NCBI RefSeq assembly: GCF_900005765.1
Contig: NC_041686.1
Span: 62,001 to 126,000 of the forward strand
Length of the DNA stretch: 64,000 nt
From: Plasmodium relictum
Taxonomy: Eukaryota > Apicomplexa > Aconoidasida > Haemosporida > Plasmodiidae
Direction: 5' to 3'
Each line of letters opens with the position of its first letter. Position 1 is the stretch's first letter. Below, piece after piece: positions 1 through 10,210 of this stretch. Made by a program: the position numbers and the translations under genes. A model generated the notes under the pieces. That model made no database searches, was not told where the DNA came from, and saw only the letters and a list, made by a program, of their open reading frames with translations.

Positions 1-412
1 ATTACTTTTTTTTTTTTAAAAAACTAGTATTGTTTTTATTTATTAGTAATTAATTACTATTTATAGGGATGCTTTATTACTTCCTATAAAATTATTGTAA
101 TATATTAAAACAATTATAATTTTTATTATTCTACTTTTTTGAGCCTTATACGTTATAAAAACATATATAAAAAAGTAAAATTATATCAAAAAGATAAAAA
201 AAATTATTTAACTTTACAAAATAAATTACTATTATGTAATAAAAAAAAAAAAAAAATTGTTAAAACATTATTATTTGAAGCTAGTTACTTGTATTGTTAA
301 AAATAAAAAGTTTTTTTTATGGTAACTGGACCATATTTAAAATTTGCAAATGTAAATGATTTATAGTATACTACAACATATTTATAAAAAAAAAAGTTAG
401 ATAATTATTTTA

Positions 413-464
<52 letters not shown>

Positions 465-649
465 AACGTTAAATTAAAACAATATATGAATTTACTAATA
501 CATAAAACTAATTTTCTAAAACTAATACAATATTCAAAAATGTATTAGCAATAAATATTTCTAGAATAATTCATAATATTATAGAAAATATAATTATCTT
601 TAAAAACTAATTTTTGCTAATATAATGTAATATATTTCTTCTCTTTCTT

Positions 650-715
<66 letters not shown>

Positions 716-2679
716 TTACATCAATTAAATTTAAATATGTATATATATGTTCTCATCTGCAATTAATATTAAACAGAAAAAGCTAATGTGCTACATAATA
801 AAATAATTTAATCAAAACAAAAAAAAAAAAAACTAAAATAAAAATATAACCTAAATTGATAAAAAAAATATAGATGTAAATTTCATATAAAACAAAAATA
901 AGTGATATTATAAGCAATTTACCTTAATAATAATTAAAAGGGATTATATAAAAAATCTTTAAATATGTTAATTAAGAAACAGTTATACAATGATATAAAA
1001 AATAGTATGATAAAACATCAATTTTTAATTTTATAATCACAATTATCGTAGATACTTCAATAAAAATATACACATATATATAATACTAATTGTTTTATTA
1101 ATTCATTATTCTATAAACTGTTTGTAAATAAGAATTCCATATATTCTTATTTGTTCTTATTTTTATTATATTTCTATTTTTTTTCTAATAAATTTTATGT
1201 TTTTATAAAAAAAATAAAAACATCAACAATATTTACTTTTTGCCTTCGGCCACAAAAAATGTATTTTAGTTAGAAGAATAATTTATTATTCAACACTCTA
1301 AAAAAAAAAAAAATAGGAAATTATATAATAAAAAACGTACAAAAAAAAAAAAAAAAAAAAATATAAATATATATATATATATATTAAGCATAAAATACAT
1401 GAATAAAAATTTTATCTATTATTACATCTATAAAAATTGGATATAAAAATTAAATTAAAAAAAAAAATATTTAAAATAAAATAAATAGAACATCATTTAT
1501 TTTGAAATTTTCTGATATATTTTAATGAAAAAATGTTCAGTAATAAAAAAATAAATTCTGAATCAATAAAACTCCCCCAAAAAAATTAAGAAAATTATAA
1601 AAATTTCAATTTTAAATTAATTATATAATAAAATTATGTATAATACATTTTATTAAAAAATATTAATTTTACATAAAAAGGAAATATTTTTTATACACAC
1701 GTATACATTTATTTTACTTCGTAATAAAAAATAAAAAGATATTATCTACTTTATAATAAATTATAGATTTTCCTATGTATTTTTACATGCATTTTTTTTT
1801 TTTTCTTTTTATTCCTTTTCTCATATTTATAATTTATTTTTGTAACTACTCGTATTGTAGGATATGTATTTTCTTTTTTTAAAAATATAAAGATACAGTT
1901 TATTCTAATTTTTCATCTAAATAATAAGGTTATTCATTAAGATAATAATTTAAGCCTATTAATTTATATTTTATTATTTTTTTTTTTTTTTAATTCTTAA
2001 ACTTTTAAAAATATTTGCCATTTATCTTTTATAGTAAAACATGCACATATCATATTTATATATAAGGACTCTAATGCATTTATTGTTCATTAGCACAGAA
2101 AAATAAATATTTTTTTCTTTTTGTTTAATTTAATCTAAAATTAAATTGAAAAGAAAAAAAAAAGATGTGTGTAAATGAATTTTAAATTCTAAAAAGAAAT
2201 ATATAAGAACAAAAAGTATAGCTATTTTAGACGATCTTTACTTTCTATTTTACTACGTTTGAGGTGTGCAATAAAATATACAATGATTTTTTTTTTTTTT
2301 TTTTTTCTTCATATAAAACGAAGTACTGTGCTAAAATGAATTAAAATTAAATTTACAAGAAATATTTAATTAAAAAAAAAAAAAAAAATGTATTAAAAAT
2401 ACATTTACAATTAGTATTTTAATTAAAAAAAATATACTTAATTTTTACAAGCTTTAATGAAATGCTAAAAAAAAGAGTATTTTGGAGATAGAAATTAAAA
2501 AGTATTGAAAAATAAAAATAATTTAAAGATGAACTAAATTATTTTTAAAAATATTGAAAAAGGTATTTATTATTAATATAAATGCCTTTTTTTTTTTTTT
2601 TTTGGTTTTATCATAAAAAAGAAAACAAGAGAGTGAATCATTAAAAATGTATATATAATTAAAACTATATACTTTTTTT
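1..2679. other. Intergenic, 3' of the Snu114 gene
   Basis: No ORF or splice-supported exon is visible on either strand. The stretch is made of poly-A/T tracts and two long (TA)n runs, about 416-462 and 655-710. The only relatively GC-rich spot is a short self-complementary GCC-TTC-GGC at about 1242-1250, too small to call an RNA. No tRNA T-loop or A/B-box pattern was seen. The end nearest 2,680 should hold the 3' UTR of the minus-strand gene. Confidence 0.6.
416..710. repeat. Two (TA)n runs
   Basis: (TA)n at about 416-462 and about 655-710, separated by 190 bases of ordinary A/T-rich sequence. Typical polymorphic Plasmodium spacer microsatellites. Confidence 0.9.
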
Positions 2680-5600
2680 TTAAAAATATTCAGAAAATTC
2701 ATCTTTTATATTTAATAGCATCGGATCGTCAAAAAATCTATTAATGGTTACATCTTCAGTTAAACCTTTCCTTCTCCTTGTTTTTAATAAAAACTCCCTT
2801 GCTAAATGCTGAATAGGAGCTGGTTCTAATGGCCTCAATATAACGGATTTATCTAATGGATCCCCTGGAACAATATGCCAGTGATCAAACATACTTAAAC
2901 AAAATGCTTGGCCACTTGTATGAGTTCTTAAGTCAGTTTCAAAACCAAAAGATTCAATTGCAGGTATATATGCATGAACCATATATAAGGGTGTTCCTAC
3001 TTTTGGAAAATCTTTTAATATATGGCCTCTTCTTCTCGATAAAACATTATAAACTGAAGAAACTGAATCTCCTGAACATATAATTTCAGTAAACAAAATA
3101 GGTTCTAATAATCTTGGGGTAGCCAATAAAAAGGAAGAATAAATAGCTCTTCTTGTAGTAGGTATTATTTGTCCTGCTCCTCTATTAAGTGGGTCACTAT
3201 CTATATCTCCTCTTAATATTTTTATTTTCACATTCTTCATACTTTCTTCTATTAATGGCCCTTCTTTAGTTGCCCAACAAAAACCCTGAATTATATTATC
3301 TTTAATAGAATATAAATTATCTTTATTTGTTTCTTTATATAAAGAATCATCTACTAATATATTTGGGCTATTATTTTCTGGACCAAATGACCAAATAGAT
3401 CTTATAGAGAGTAAATCCCAATTGTATTTACTACTTAATAAAGATACCACACCTTCATCGATATCATAGTTTAACGTATTTTTCTTTTTTTCCACTTCTA
3501 TATCATTTCTTTTATTCTCTTTTTCTATGTTTTGCTCTTCATTGAAAATATCTCCATTTAATATTTCATTATTTTGCATAGCAGTATCATCTTCTTTTTT
3601 CTTATTGTCATTCTTGTATAATAAGTTATCAACAGCATCTAGATACTCATCTATATTAATATTTTGATTCTTATTTAAATGAACCAATCCTTGAACAATA
3701 TCATCCATTAAATCTTTTTGTAAAGGTTCCGCTATCATATATATTTTGTTTTTTTTATTTGGAGTTTCAGCAAAGCAATTAAGAGCAGATGTTTCAATTA
3801 TAGTCTCATTAAATTGTACTACTGGATCTGAAACTTTAATTTCTAAATCCCCATATAACTTTCTTAAATCATGTAAAATGCAATCTAAGTATAATTCTCC
3901 TGTTCCCAAAATTATATGTTCTCCAGATTCTTCTACTTTTGTACTAGATAAAGGGTACGATTTATCAATTTTTCTTAACCCATCTAACATTTTTGGTAAT
4001 TCAGATGGATTTATTGGTTCGCAGGCTACTTTAAAAACAGAATTTGCACAATTTATGTATTTAAATTTTTTATGTAAAGGATAAAATATTTCAGCATCTT
4101 GCTCATCAAGCAAAATATCTTTTTCTATTTTTTTTATATTATTTTCATTATCTAAAATCATTTTATCTGAATCATACTTTTTTTTTTTTTTTTTTATGTT
4201 TGTTATAGTACATGTTTTATTTATGCAAATATCAATTCCACCTATTAAAACAAAGTTCCCTGCAGGAACCTCATCTACCTCTATTCTATACCTTCCTTCA
4301 TAAATCCACAAATGAGTTATTACTCTAGTAATCATATCTTCATCATCATTTAAACTATAACCTTCTCCTAATATACGAACTGTTTGGCCTTTTCTTATAG
4401 TACCACACATAACCCTTCCGAATAAATCAAGCATCAAACATTCAGGCCTGTGGTAGTTTTTAATAATATATACCATTAAATTATCTGTTTGATCCCCTTT
4501 TAAGCATCTCATCATATCATAACATATTTTTGTTTTTAGGGATCCTGAATATATCTGCATGATTTTATTTTTTGCATTTTCCAACGGAGATGGGCAATTA
4601 TCTATGATTACATCTACAAATGCTGTAGTATCTTCAAATATCATTCCATTAATTTTTTTTAATAGATACTTATTATTAAATAAATAATCACTTTTTTTTA
4701 AAGATATATTAAAATTTTTTAAAAATGGTATTAAAAACTCTTGTTCTTCTGAACATACATAACCAAATATTTTATAAATTGGATTTAATATAAATTCAAC
4801 AAATGATCTTTTTTGATTCGCATAAAGAGGTGAAGACGTAAAAGAAAAATCTTTTTCATTAAAATAAATATCACCCCATAAATATTGAGAAAATTCATCT
4901 ATATCAATATTGTATGTGTTATATAAATTACAATAAATTTTACTAAAAGATTTCAATGTGAAAAATATCCCATATATGCTAGAACTAAATAAAACATTAT
5001 TTTTCAATGGAGATAGCAAAAAACTTTTTTTTTCTTTTTTACTTTTATTTAATAAATCACAAATAGATTCTATTTTCATATTTATTTCTTCAATAGTATA
5101 ATTTATTTTATGATATGCATCATTAGGTGGTAAACGTAAATCCATTATTAATTTATCTATGCAATTAATAATTAATATAATTTTTACATTTTCATATATG
5201 CAACTTTTTATTATATTTTCTGTCACATACATACAACCATCAATAACATCAACTACTAAACAGCAACATTCACAAATATTTAATGAACATAAAAATTCAT
5301 CAAAGAAATTTACATGCCCAGGAGTGTCTATTATATTAAAAATGTATGATTTATATTTTAAATTTTCCTTTTTTTTATTTAGCAATATGTTGCTAGGTAT
5401 GTTTTCATATACTTTATTCTGAAAAATTAAAGATATTGGAATTGCTTTGATAGATAAACCTCTAGCTTGTTCATCTAATCTTGTATCAGTATAATTCATT
5501 AAATAATCAATTTTTTTGCTATTATATGGAGTTATGGTATTTTCTATTGAATCCTTTTTTTTTATTGTGCTTTCATTTTCTGCATTTAAACTAAAAAAAC

Positions 5601-6207
5601 TAACACTACTACTATTTTTATTATTGGAGTTATATATTTTTGTTTTGTTTTTTTTATCTCGTGTATGTTCAATTAATCTATCTACAAATGTAGTTTTGCC
5701 ATGATGAAAATGACCTGCTATACATATATTTCTTATAAATTGTGTTTGATGCATTAACTCATATAAAAATTTAAAACTAAAAGTATTATTTGGTAAATTG
5801 GTTTCTACTAAATCGAAATTTTTTCTATTTGCTTCTACATCTAATTTTTTAATAAAACTTATTCGTTCTACGTTTGCATTTATTTTATTTATCGTTGCCT
5901 CTTCTATATCTTGCGTATCTTCTTCTTCTACAAAAACTTCTACTCCATCATAAACTTTTTGTAATTCATCTAAATTGTCATTTAAACTTTTTTTGGTTTT
6001 TTCTTTTTTATTTAAATTTGTATCATACTCCTCTTCGTCTTCTTCCTCATCTTCTTTATCTTCTTCACTTTCTATTTTATCATCGTCATCAATATTTTCT
6101 TCATTTTCATTATCGTCTTCATTTTCTTCAGAACTTTCTTCATCGCTATCAATATCTTCACCTATATAATTACCAAATTCATCATATAAATTATCTTTTG
6201 ATTCCAT
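2680..6207 (-). CDS. U5 snRNP GTPase Snu114 / EFTUD2 (116 kDa component)
   Basis: Spliceosomal EF-2-like GTPase that controls unwinding of U4/U6 and spliceosome disassembly through Brr2 and Prp8 in the nucleus. The single exon encodes 1,175 residues (human EFTUD2 has about 970). The start reads MESKDNLYDEFGNYIG, the family's LYDEFGNYIG signature, followed by an Asp/Glu-rich tail. The P-loop is GHFHHGKT at 165-172 and the G3 motif is DTPGH from D294. The G4 motif reads NCID at 348-351, not NKxD. Family blocks further on include NPSELPKMLDGLRK, KVEESGEHIILGTGELYLDC, GGQ-type GAGQIIPTTRRA, FIPAIESFGFETDLR-like and a C-terminal REFLLKTRRRKGL. The extra length is Lys/Asn/Asp-rich inserts: after the P-loop in the switch I area, in the middle (a Lys run near 680) and before the RSIWSFGP block. 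Frame, start and stop are unambiguous. The family call is very secure. Confidence 0.97.
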   Translation of the reverse strand: MESKDNLYDEFGNYIGEDIDSDEESSEENEDDNENEENIDDDDKIESEEDKEDEEEDEEEYDTNLNKKEKTKKSLNDNLDELQKVYDGVEVFVEEEDTQDIEEATINKINANVERISFIKKLDVEANRKNFDLVETNLPNNTFSFKFLYELMHQTQFIRNICIAGHFHHGKTTFVDRLIEHTRDKKNKTKIYNSNNKNSSSVSFFSLNAENESTIKKKDSIENTITPYNSKKIDYLMNYTDTRLDEQARGLSIKAIPISLIFQNKVYENIPSNILLNKKKENLKYKSYIFNIIDTPGHVNFFDEFLCSLNICECCCLVVDVIDGCMYVTENIIKSCIYENVKIILIINCIDKLIMDLRLPPNDAYHKINYTIEEINMKIESICDLLNKSKKEKKSFLLSPLKNNVLFSSSIYGIFFTLKSFSKIYCNLYNTYNIDIDEFSQYLWGDIYFNEKDFSFTSSPLYANQKRSFVEFILNPIYKIFGYVCSEEQEFLIPFLKNFNISLKKSDYLFNNKYLLKKINGMIFEDTTAFVDVIIDNCPSPLENAKNKIMQIYSGSLKTKICYDMMRCLKGDQTDNLMVYIIKNYHRPECLMLDLFGRVMCGTIRKGQTVRILGEGYSLNDDEDMITRVITHLWIYEGRYRIEVDEVPAGNFVLIGGIDICINKTCTITNIKKKKKKYDSDKMILDNENNIKKIEKDILLDEQDAEIFYPLHKKFKYINCANSVFKVACEPINPSELPKMLDGLRKIDKSYPLSSTKVEESGEHIILGTGELYLDCILHDLRKLYGDLEIKVSDPVVQFNETIIETSALNCFAETPNKKNKIYMIAEPLQKDLMDDIVQGLVHLNKNQNINIDEYLDAVDNLLYKNDNKKKEDDTAMQNNEILNGDIFNEEQNIEKENKRNDIEVEKKKNTLNYDIDEGVVSLLSSKYNWDLLSIRSIWSFGPENNSPNILVDDSLYKETNKDNLYSIKDNIIQGFCWATKEGPLIEESMKNVKIKILRGDIDSDPLNRGAGQIIPTTRRAIYSSFLLATPRLLEPILFTEIICSGDSVSSVYNVLSRRRGHILKDFPKVGTPLYMVHAYIPAIESFGFETDLRTHTSGQAFCLSMFDHWHIVPGDPLDKSVILRPLEPAPIQHLAREFLLKTRRRKGLTEDVTINRFFDDPMLLNIKDEFSEYF

Positions 6208-7989
6208 TATTATTTTATCTTATCTAGTGAAAAAACATAAAAAAAAAAAAATTACTATTTTGTAATAAAGTAATTCGTTTATTCATAAATCTTAGTTTTC
6301 CCCTTTTTTTTATTATTATTTTGCTTTTTTTTTTTTTTTTAATTATTTTATTTTTTATTTTTTTTTTTTGTAATACAAATAGAAAGTACTCTATTAAAAT
6401 TTATGATACATTTATGATTATTTTTCAGCAATATATTGCGTTAGTCTTACTTTATTTCTTCTAATTATTTTTCTGTAATACATTATATATATTTTTGTTA
6501 ATTTTATTTATTTTTATTATTTGGCGTATATATTTTTATTTCTATTATTTAATTTATCATGTTTATTTTATTTTATTTCATTATAATTTTTAATTTTTTT
6601 TTTTTTTTTTATTTTATTTATAATTTTTGACTATTTTTATATATTCATTTAATTTTATTCATAATTATAATTCATTTTTATTATTTTTTATTTTACTTAA
6701 TTTAACTTCTTTTAAATTTAATTTTATATATATATATATATATATCTTTACTATTAACCAAATTTTTGCAATTTCTTTTGTTCTACATAAACAAACATAC
6801 ATAAAATTTGTAATAACTTTTTATAAAGTTAAAAGGCATATCTAGACTTTAATTTTAATAAATTATAAACTTTTATTTATTTTTTATAAATTTACATACT
6901 TTAGGTATGTGATATTTTTATAAATTTATTCCTTTTTATGTGAATCCCATATACAAAATTTTTATTAATATTTCACTTTTCAGTAATCATTAATTTAAAA
7001 AATTACTTTTATTTTTTATTAGCCTTCTTTACATAATATTTTTTCTTTAAATATGTTTTTTATTATTCATAAATTTTGACAATCATGAAAGATCCAAAGA
7101 AAAATAAAAAGAATATTATTCTTTTATAAAATTAATATCTCAGATTAACTTTATAATTCCCTTTTTTTTCTTTTAATTTTCTATACTATTTTTTTATTTA
7201 AAAATCTTATATTATCATATACATAAAAATAATAAATCCGGTATTAGATTAAAATGAATATATAGTAAAAATATATTTTTCGTAAACTTCTAAAAACTAA
7301 GAAAAAAAAATTATCTATAAATTTAAAGTATTACTATAGCTTTTAGAATAATTGAATATTTTTTAATAATTATTAAAATATATTCATGATATATCTTATT
7401 TGCTATAAATAGATAATCTTAAAAATAAAATTTAATGATACCTTTAAAAATATTTTGTTGAAGTCTTTCTATTTTCTAAATTATTTTTTTAATAGTTCTA
7501 TTTTTTTTTTTTTTTTTGTATCTGAGTTTCATTTAAAAATCCTAACATTTTTTAATTCATAGTTCTTTTTTAATATATTTATTCACTAAATGTACTTTAT
7601 TATAGATTTTGTTTTTAATAGTTAAAAATAGTAATCTTTATAAAAAAAAGAATTTAGACAAAAACTTCTATATTGAAAAAAATAAAATATAGAAAGGCGA
7701 AAATAAAAAAAAAGCTTAAGAAAAGTATATGTAAAGTTTAAAAAAAAAATAGATAAAATATAAAAATAGATATATTAAAAAAAATACAGAAAAACTATAA
7801 AAGATAAATAATATATATATATATATGCAAGATGAAAACAAATTAAATAATAAAAATATACAATATAGAAAGAAAGGTAATATAAGATAAAAAATAAAAT
7901 AAAATAAATTAATACATTTAAATTATAATACAAATAAAAAGTTATTTTTCAACTTTTAATTATATCTTCATCTATAACAAATATTGAAA
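6208..7989. other. Divergent intergenic region between Snu114 and CCDC103-like genes
   Basis: Both flanking genes start here and read outward, so this 1.8 kb must hold both promoters and 5' UTRs. It consists of T-rich tracts near 6,300-6,800 and A-rich tracts near 7,670-7,960. An open frame at 6627-6845 is only T-rich low complexity and is not called. I found no known motif I could defend. Confidence 0.6.
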
Positions 7990-9000
7990 ATGAGATTAAA
8001 TGAGAGCTTTGCACATTCCTTAAATATAAAAAAAATGAGAAATGATTTTATAAAAAGTATTATGAAAGATGAAGAATATAAAAAAAAGGATGATAAAAAA
8101 AAAGAGATCGTTAAATCATGCAAGAGTTATAAAGACTTTTGCAATATAGTTGATTCTGTGAATATGAAACCTATTAGAAAATATGAAGAAAAAGTTACAT
8201 ATGAAGACTATATAAACTTAAACTTCGGTTCTAATTCTAAAAGTGAATATCTTCAAGAAAAAAAAAGAAAAAATAATTTAAATTTTATGATTAATCAATT
8301 TAAAATTAACAATAAAAAGGAAAAAGTTCTCTCTTTAAATGATGAAAATTACAAATCTAGTGAAATAAAACAATTTTTGTATAATACTCTTTTATTTTAA
8401 AATTTATTCTTTATACATTTTAATTATTATTTTGTTATATTATTAAATTGATACATTTTTGTTTTTCTCATTTTTAGAATTTATCCTTTTTTTTTTTTTT
8501 TTTTATAAATATTCAATTTATTTTAATTTTTTAAAATATTTTTTTAAATACCTTTCTATACTTAGAAAAATTAAATGCTCACTTTCTCTTTTTTTTTCTT
8601 TTTTTATAGAAACATTCTAAAAAATAATAAGGAAAATTATTATCGTTTTATAAAGTCTAATTACAACTGTGATGATGTTAAATATATTATATGTATGATT
8701 AAAGATAAGATGAATATTTTGTTTGAAAATAACTATTTTAATGAAGAAAATGATGTAGTAGATGATGAAAATAGTCAAAAAAAAGAGTACAATTCCAATT
8801 TATTAAATACAATTAACTTTCTTTTTTATTTATCTAAACATTGGAGTGACGAAAAATTCTCTATATTTTTTATTGAAGAAGAATTAAATGATATTAATTT
8901 TAATATATATACTATAATTGAAGAAATAAAAAAAAAATATAATAAAAATGATGAAGTAATAGATAAGTTGAATTATATAAAAAGCATATTTTTTAAATAA
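7990..9000 (+). CDS. CCDC103/DNAAF19-like dynein arm assembly factor, two exons
   Basis: Exons 7990-8378 and 8610-9000 (259 residues) are joined by a GTATAAT donor and a TTTTATAG acceptor. Exon 1 leaves TT and exon 2 supplies A, which restores a Leu codon. The true ATG is at 7990; the frame is open a little upstream. Residues 16-63 match the N-terminal dynein-attachment motif of CCDC103: a short helix, D27-E-E-Y30, a Lys-rich helix, then Y47-K-D-F50 and M59-K60-P61. In CCDC103 the corresponding pattern is DEKY...YEEFR...LKPL. Exon 2 is helical with the order expected of the RPAP3-C-like domain, but that part is weaker. CCDC103 proteins attach or stabilise axonemal dynein arms. In Plasmodium only the male gamete has a flagellum, so expression in male gametocytes is predicted. 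The assignment rests on pattern recognition, not a search. Confidence 0.6.
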
Positions 9001-9353
9001 AAAATTAAAAAAATTTAAATATCTATGTATATTCATATGATAAAATTACAAATTAAAAAAAAAATAATAAAAATGAAAATGTAAATAAAAAATTTAGTTC
9101 ATAAAAACGTGAATGACTTATATTTTCTCCTACTTAATCTTTTAATATGCTTATTTTAGTGCAATCAAAAATTTTAACTTTATTTAATTATACTAAATAT
9201 TAAGTTCTTATAAGTTTTATTTATTTATTTATTACATTAGAAAGTTTATTTTATATTATATTATTTATTCAATTTTTTTTTTTTTTTAATTATTAATTTA
9301 TCATTTCAAGAATTAAAATAAAATAAAAAAATAAAGATAAAAACACATACATA
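9001..9353. other. Convergent 3' intergenic region
   Basis: This 353-base stretch lies between the stop codons of the CCDC103-like gene (+) and uL13 gene (-). It shows only A/T-rich sequence with poly-A and poly-T tracts. It should contain both 3' UTRs; nothing else is supported. Confidence 0.5.
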
Positions 9354-10210
9354 TTATGCATAACCAAAATTTTCTAGAACCTGACGTTGCTCTGGTTTGA
9401 TCAATTCTAATGCTTTTGTTTTTAATTCTTTTTTTTCGTTTAAACTATTAACTTTCTTTTTATAATATAATTTTGAAACTTTTTTTCTTAAAACTTCATT
9501 TTTTTTAACTAATTCATCATAATTCCAACCTACTCTAGAACTTAATGTTCCCAATCTACAAAATCTTCTATTTTTTTTTAATCTGAAAGCTCTTAATGCA
9601 CTAGGCAAAACATACTTTTTCATTTTATCATAAGGGTAAGGTACACCAACAAAGACTTTTAACTTTTTTAATGCAATTTTTCCTTTATAAGTTTTATGTG
9701 GTAACATTCCCCTAACACATCTCCACAAGATCTTTGAGGGCTCTCTCAAGTGAAATGGTCCTTTTCTAGGATTAGTGTTTGTTCTTAATCTCAAAAATTT
9801 GGAATATTTCAGTTTATTTCTGTACAAACTACCTGATATATTTATTTCTTCACATCTGACTGCTACTATTCTCTGTCCTTTTAATAATTCTTTTGCTATT
9901 AAAGAAGCTAATCTCCCTAACAAATGACCCTTGCAATCAATCACATATACCTTCAAAAAAAAAAAATATATTATAATTTTATGTACATTTACTTTTATAA
10001 AAATATTATAAAATTATAGTTAAATGCAAATTTTTTTTTTTTTTTCCCCTTTCATTTATTTCATTTTATATATATATTATTCTTTTTTCATATATAGAAA
10101 TCGTATTTCTTTTTTTCAAAATAATGCATAATTGTACATGTATATTAATATTTTCTTTCTCTTTCATTTTTAATAAAAATATATATAGAAGTAATTACCT
10201 TTTTAAACAT
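9354..10210 (-). CDS. RPL13A: 60S ribosomal protein uL13 (RPL13a)
   Basis: Large-subunit cytosolic ribosomal protein of 202 residues, the normal family length (human about 203). There are two coding exons: 10199-10210 (ATG TTT AAA AAG, 12 nt) and 9354-9950. The intron has donor GTAATT and an acceptor after a poly-T run, phase 0. The long frame on its own starts at a TTG that lies in the intron, so the 12-nt exon is needed; with it the N-terminus reads [20 protein letters not shown], as expected of eukaryotic uL13. Other diagnostic segments are [21 protein letters not shown]-like, VRGMLPHKT and [12 protein letters not shown], followed by a basic C-terminal helix. No insertions are present, unlike most neighbours, which fits strong constraint. 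Confidence 0.96.

Noticed and set aside
1242-1250. GCC-TTC-GGC mini-hairpin in a nearly pure A/T region
   Set aside because: Only three base pairs are certain and no flanking snoRNA, snRNA or terminator features occur.
6627-6845. 72-codon plus-strand frame upstream of the CCDC103-like gene
   Set aside because: Starts at a non-specific codon context in poly-T/TA sequence and encodes only aromatic/Ile low complexity.
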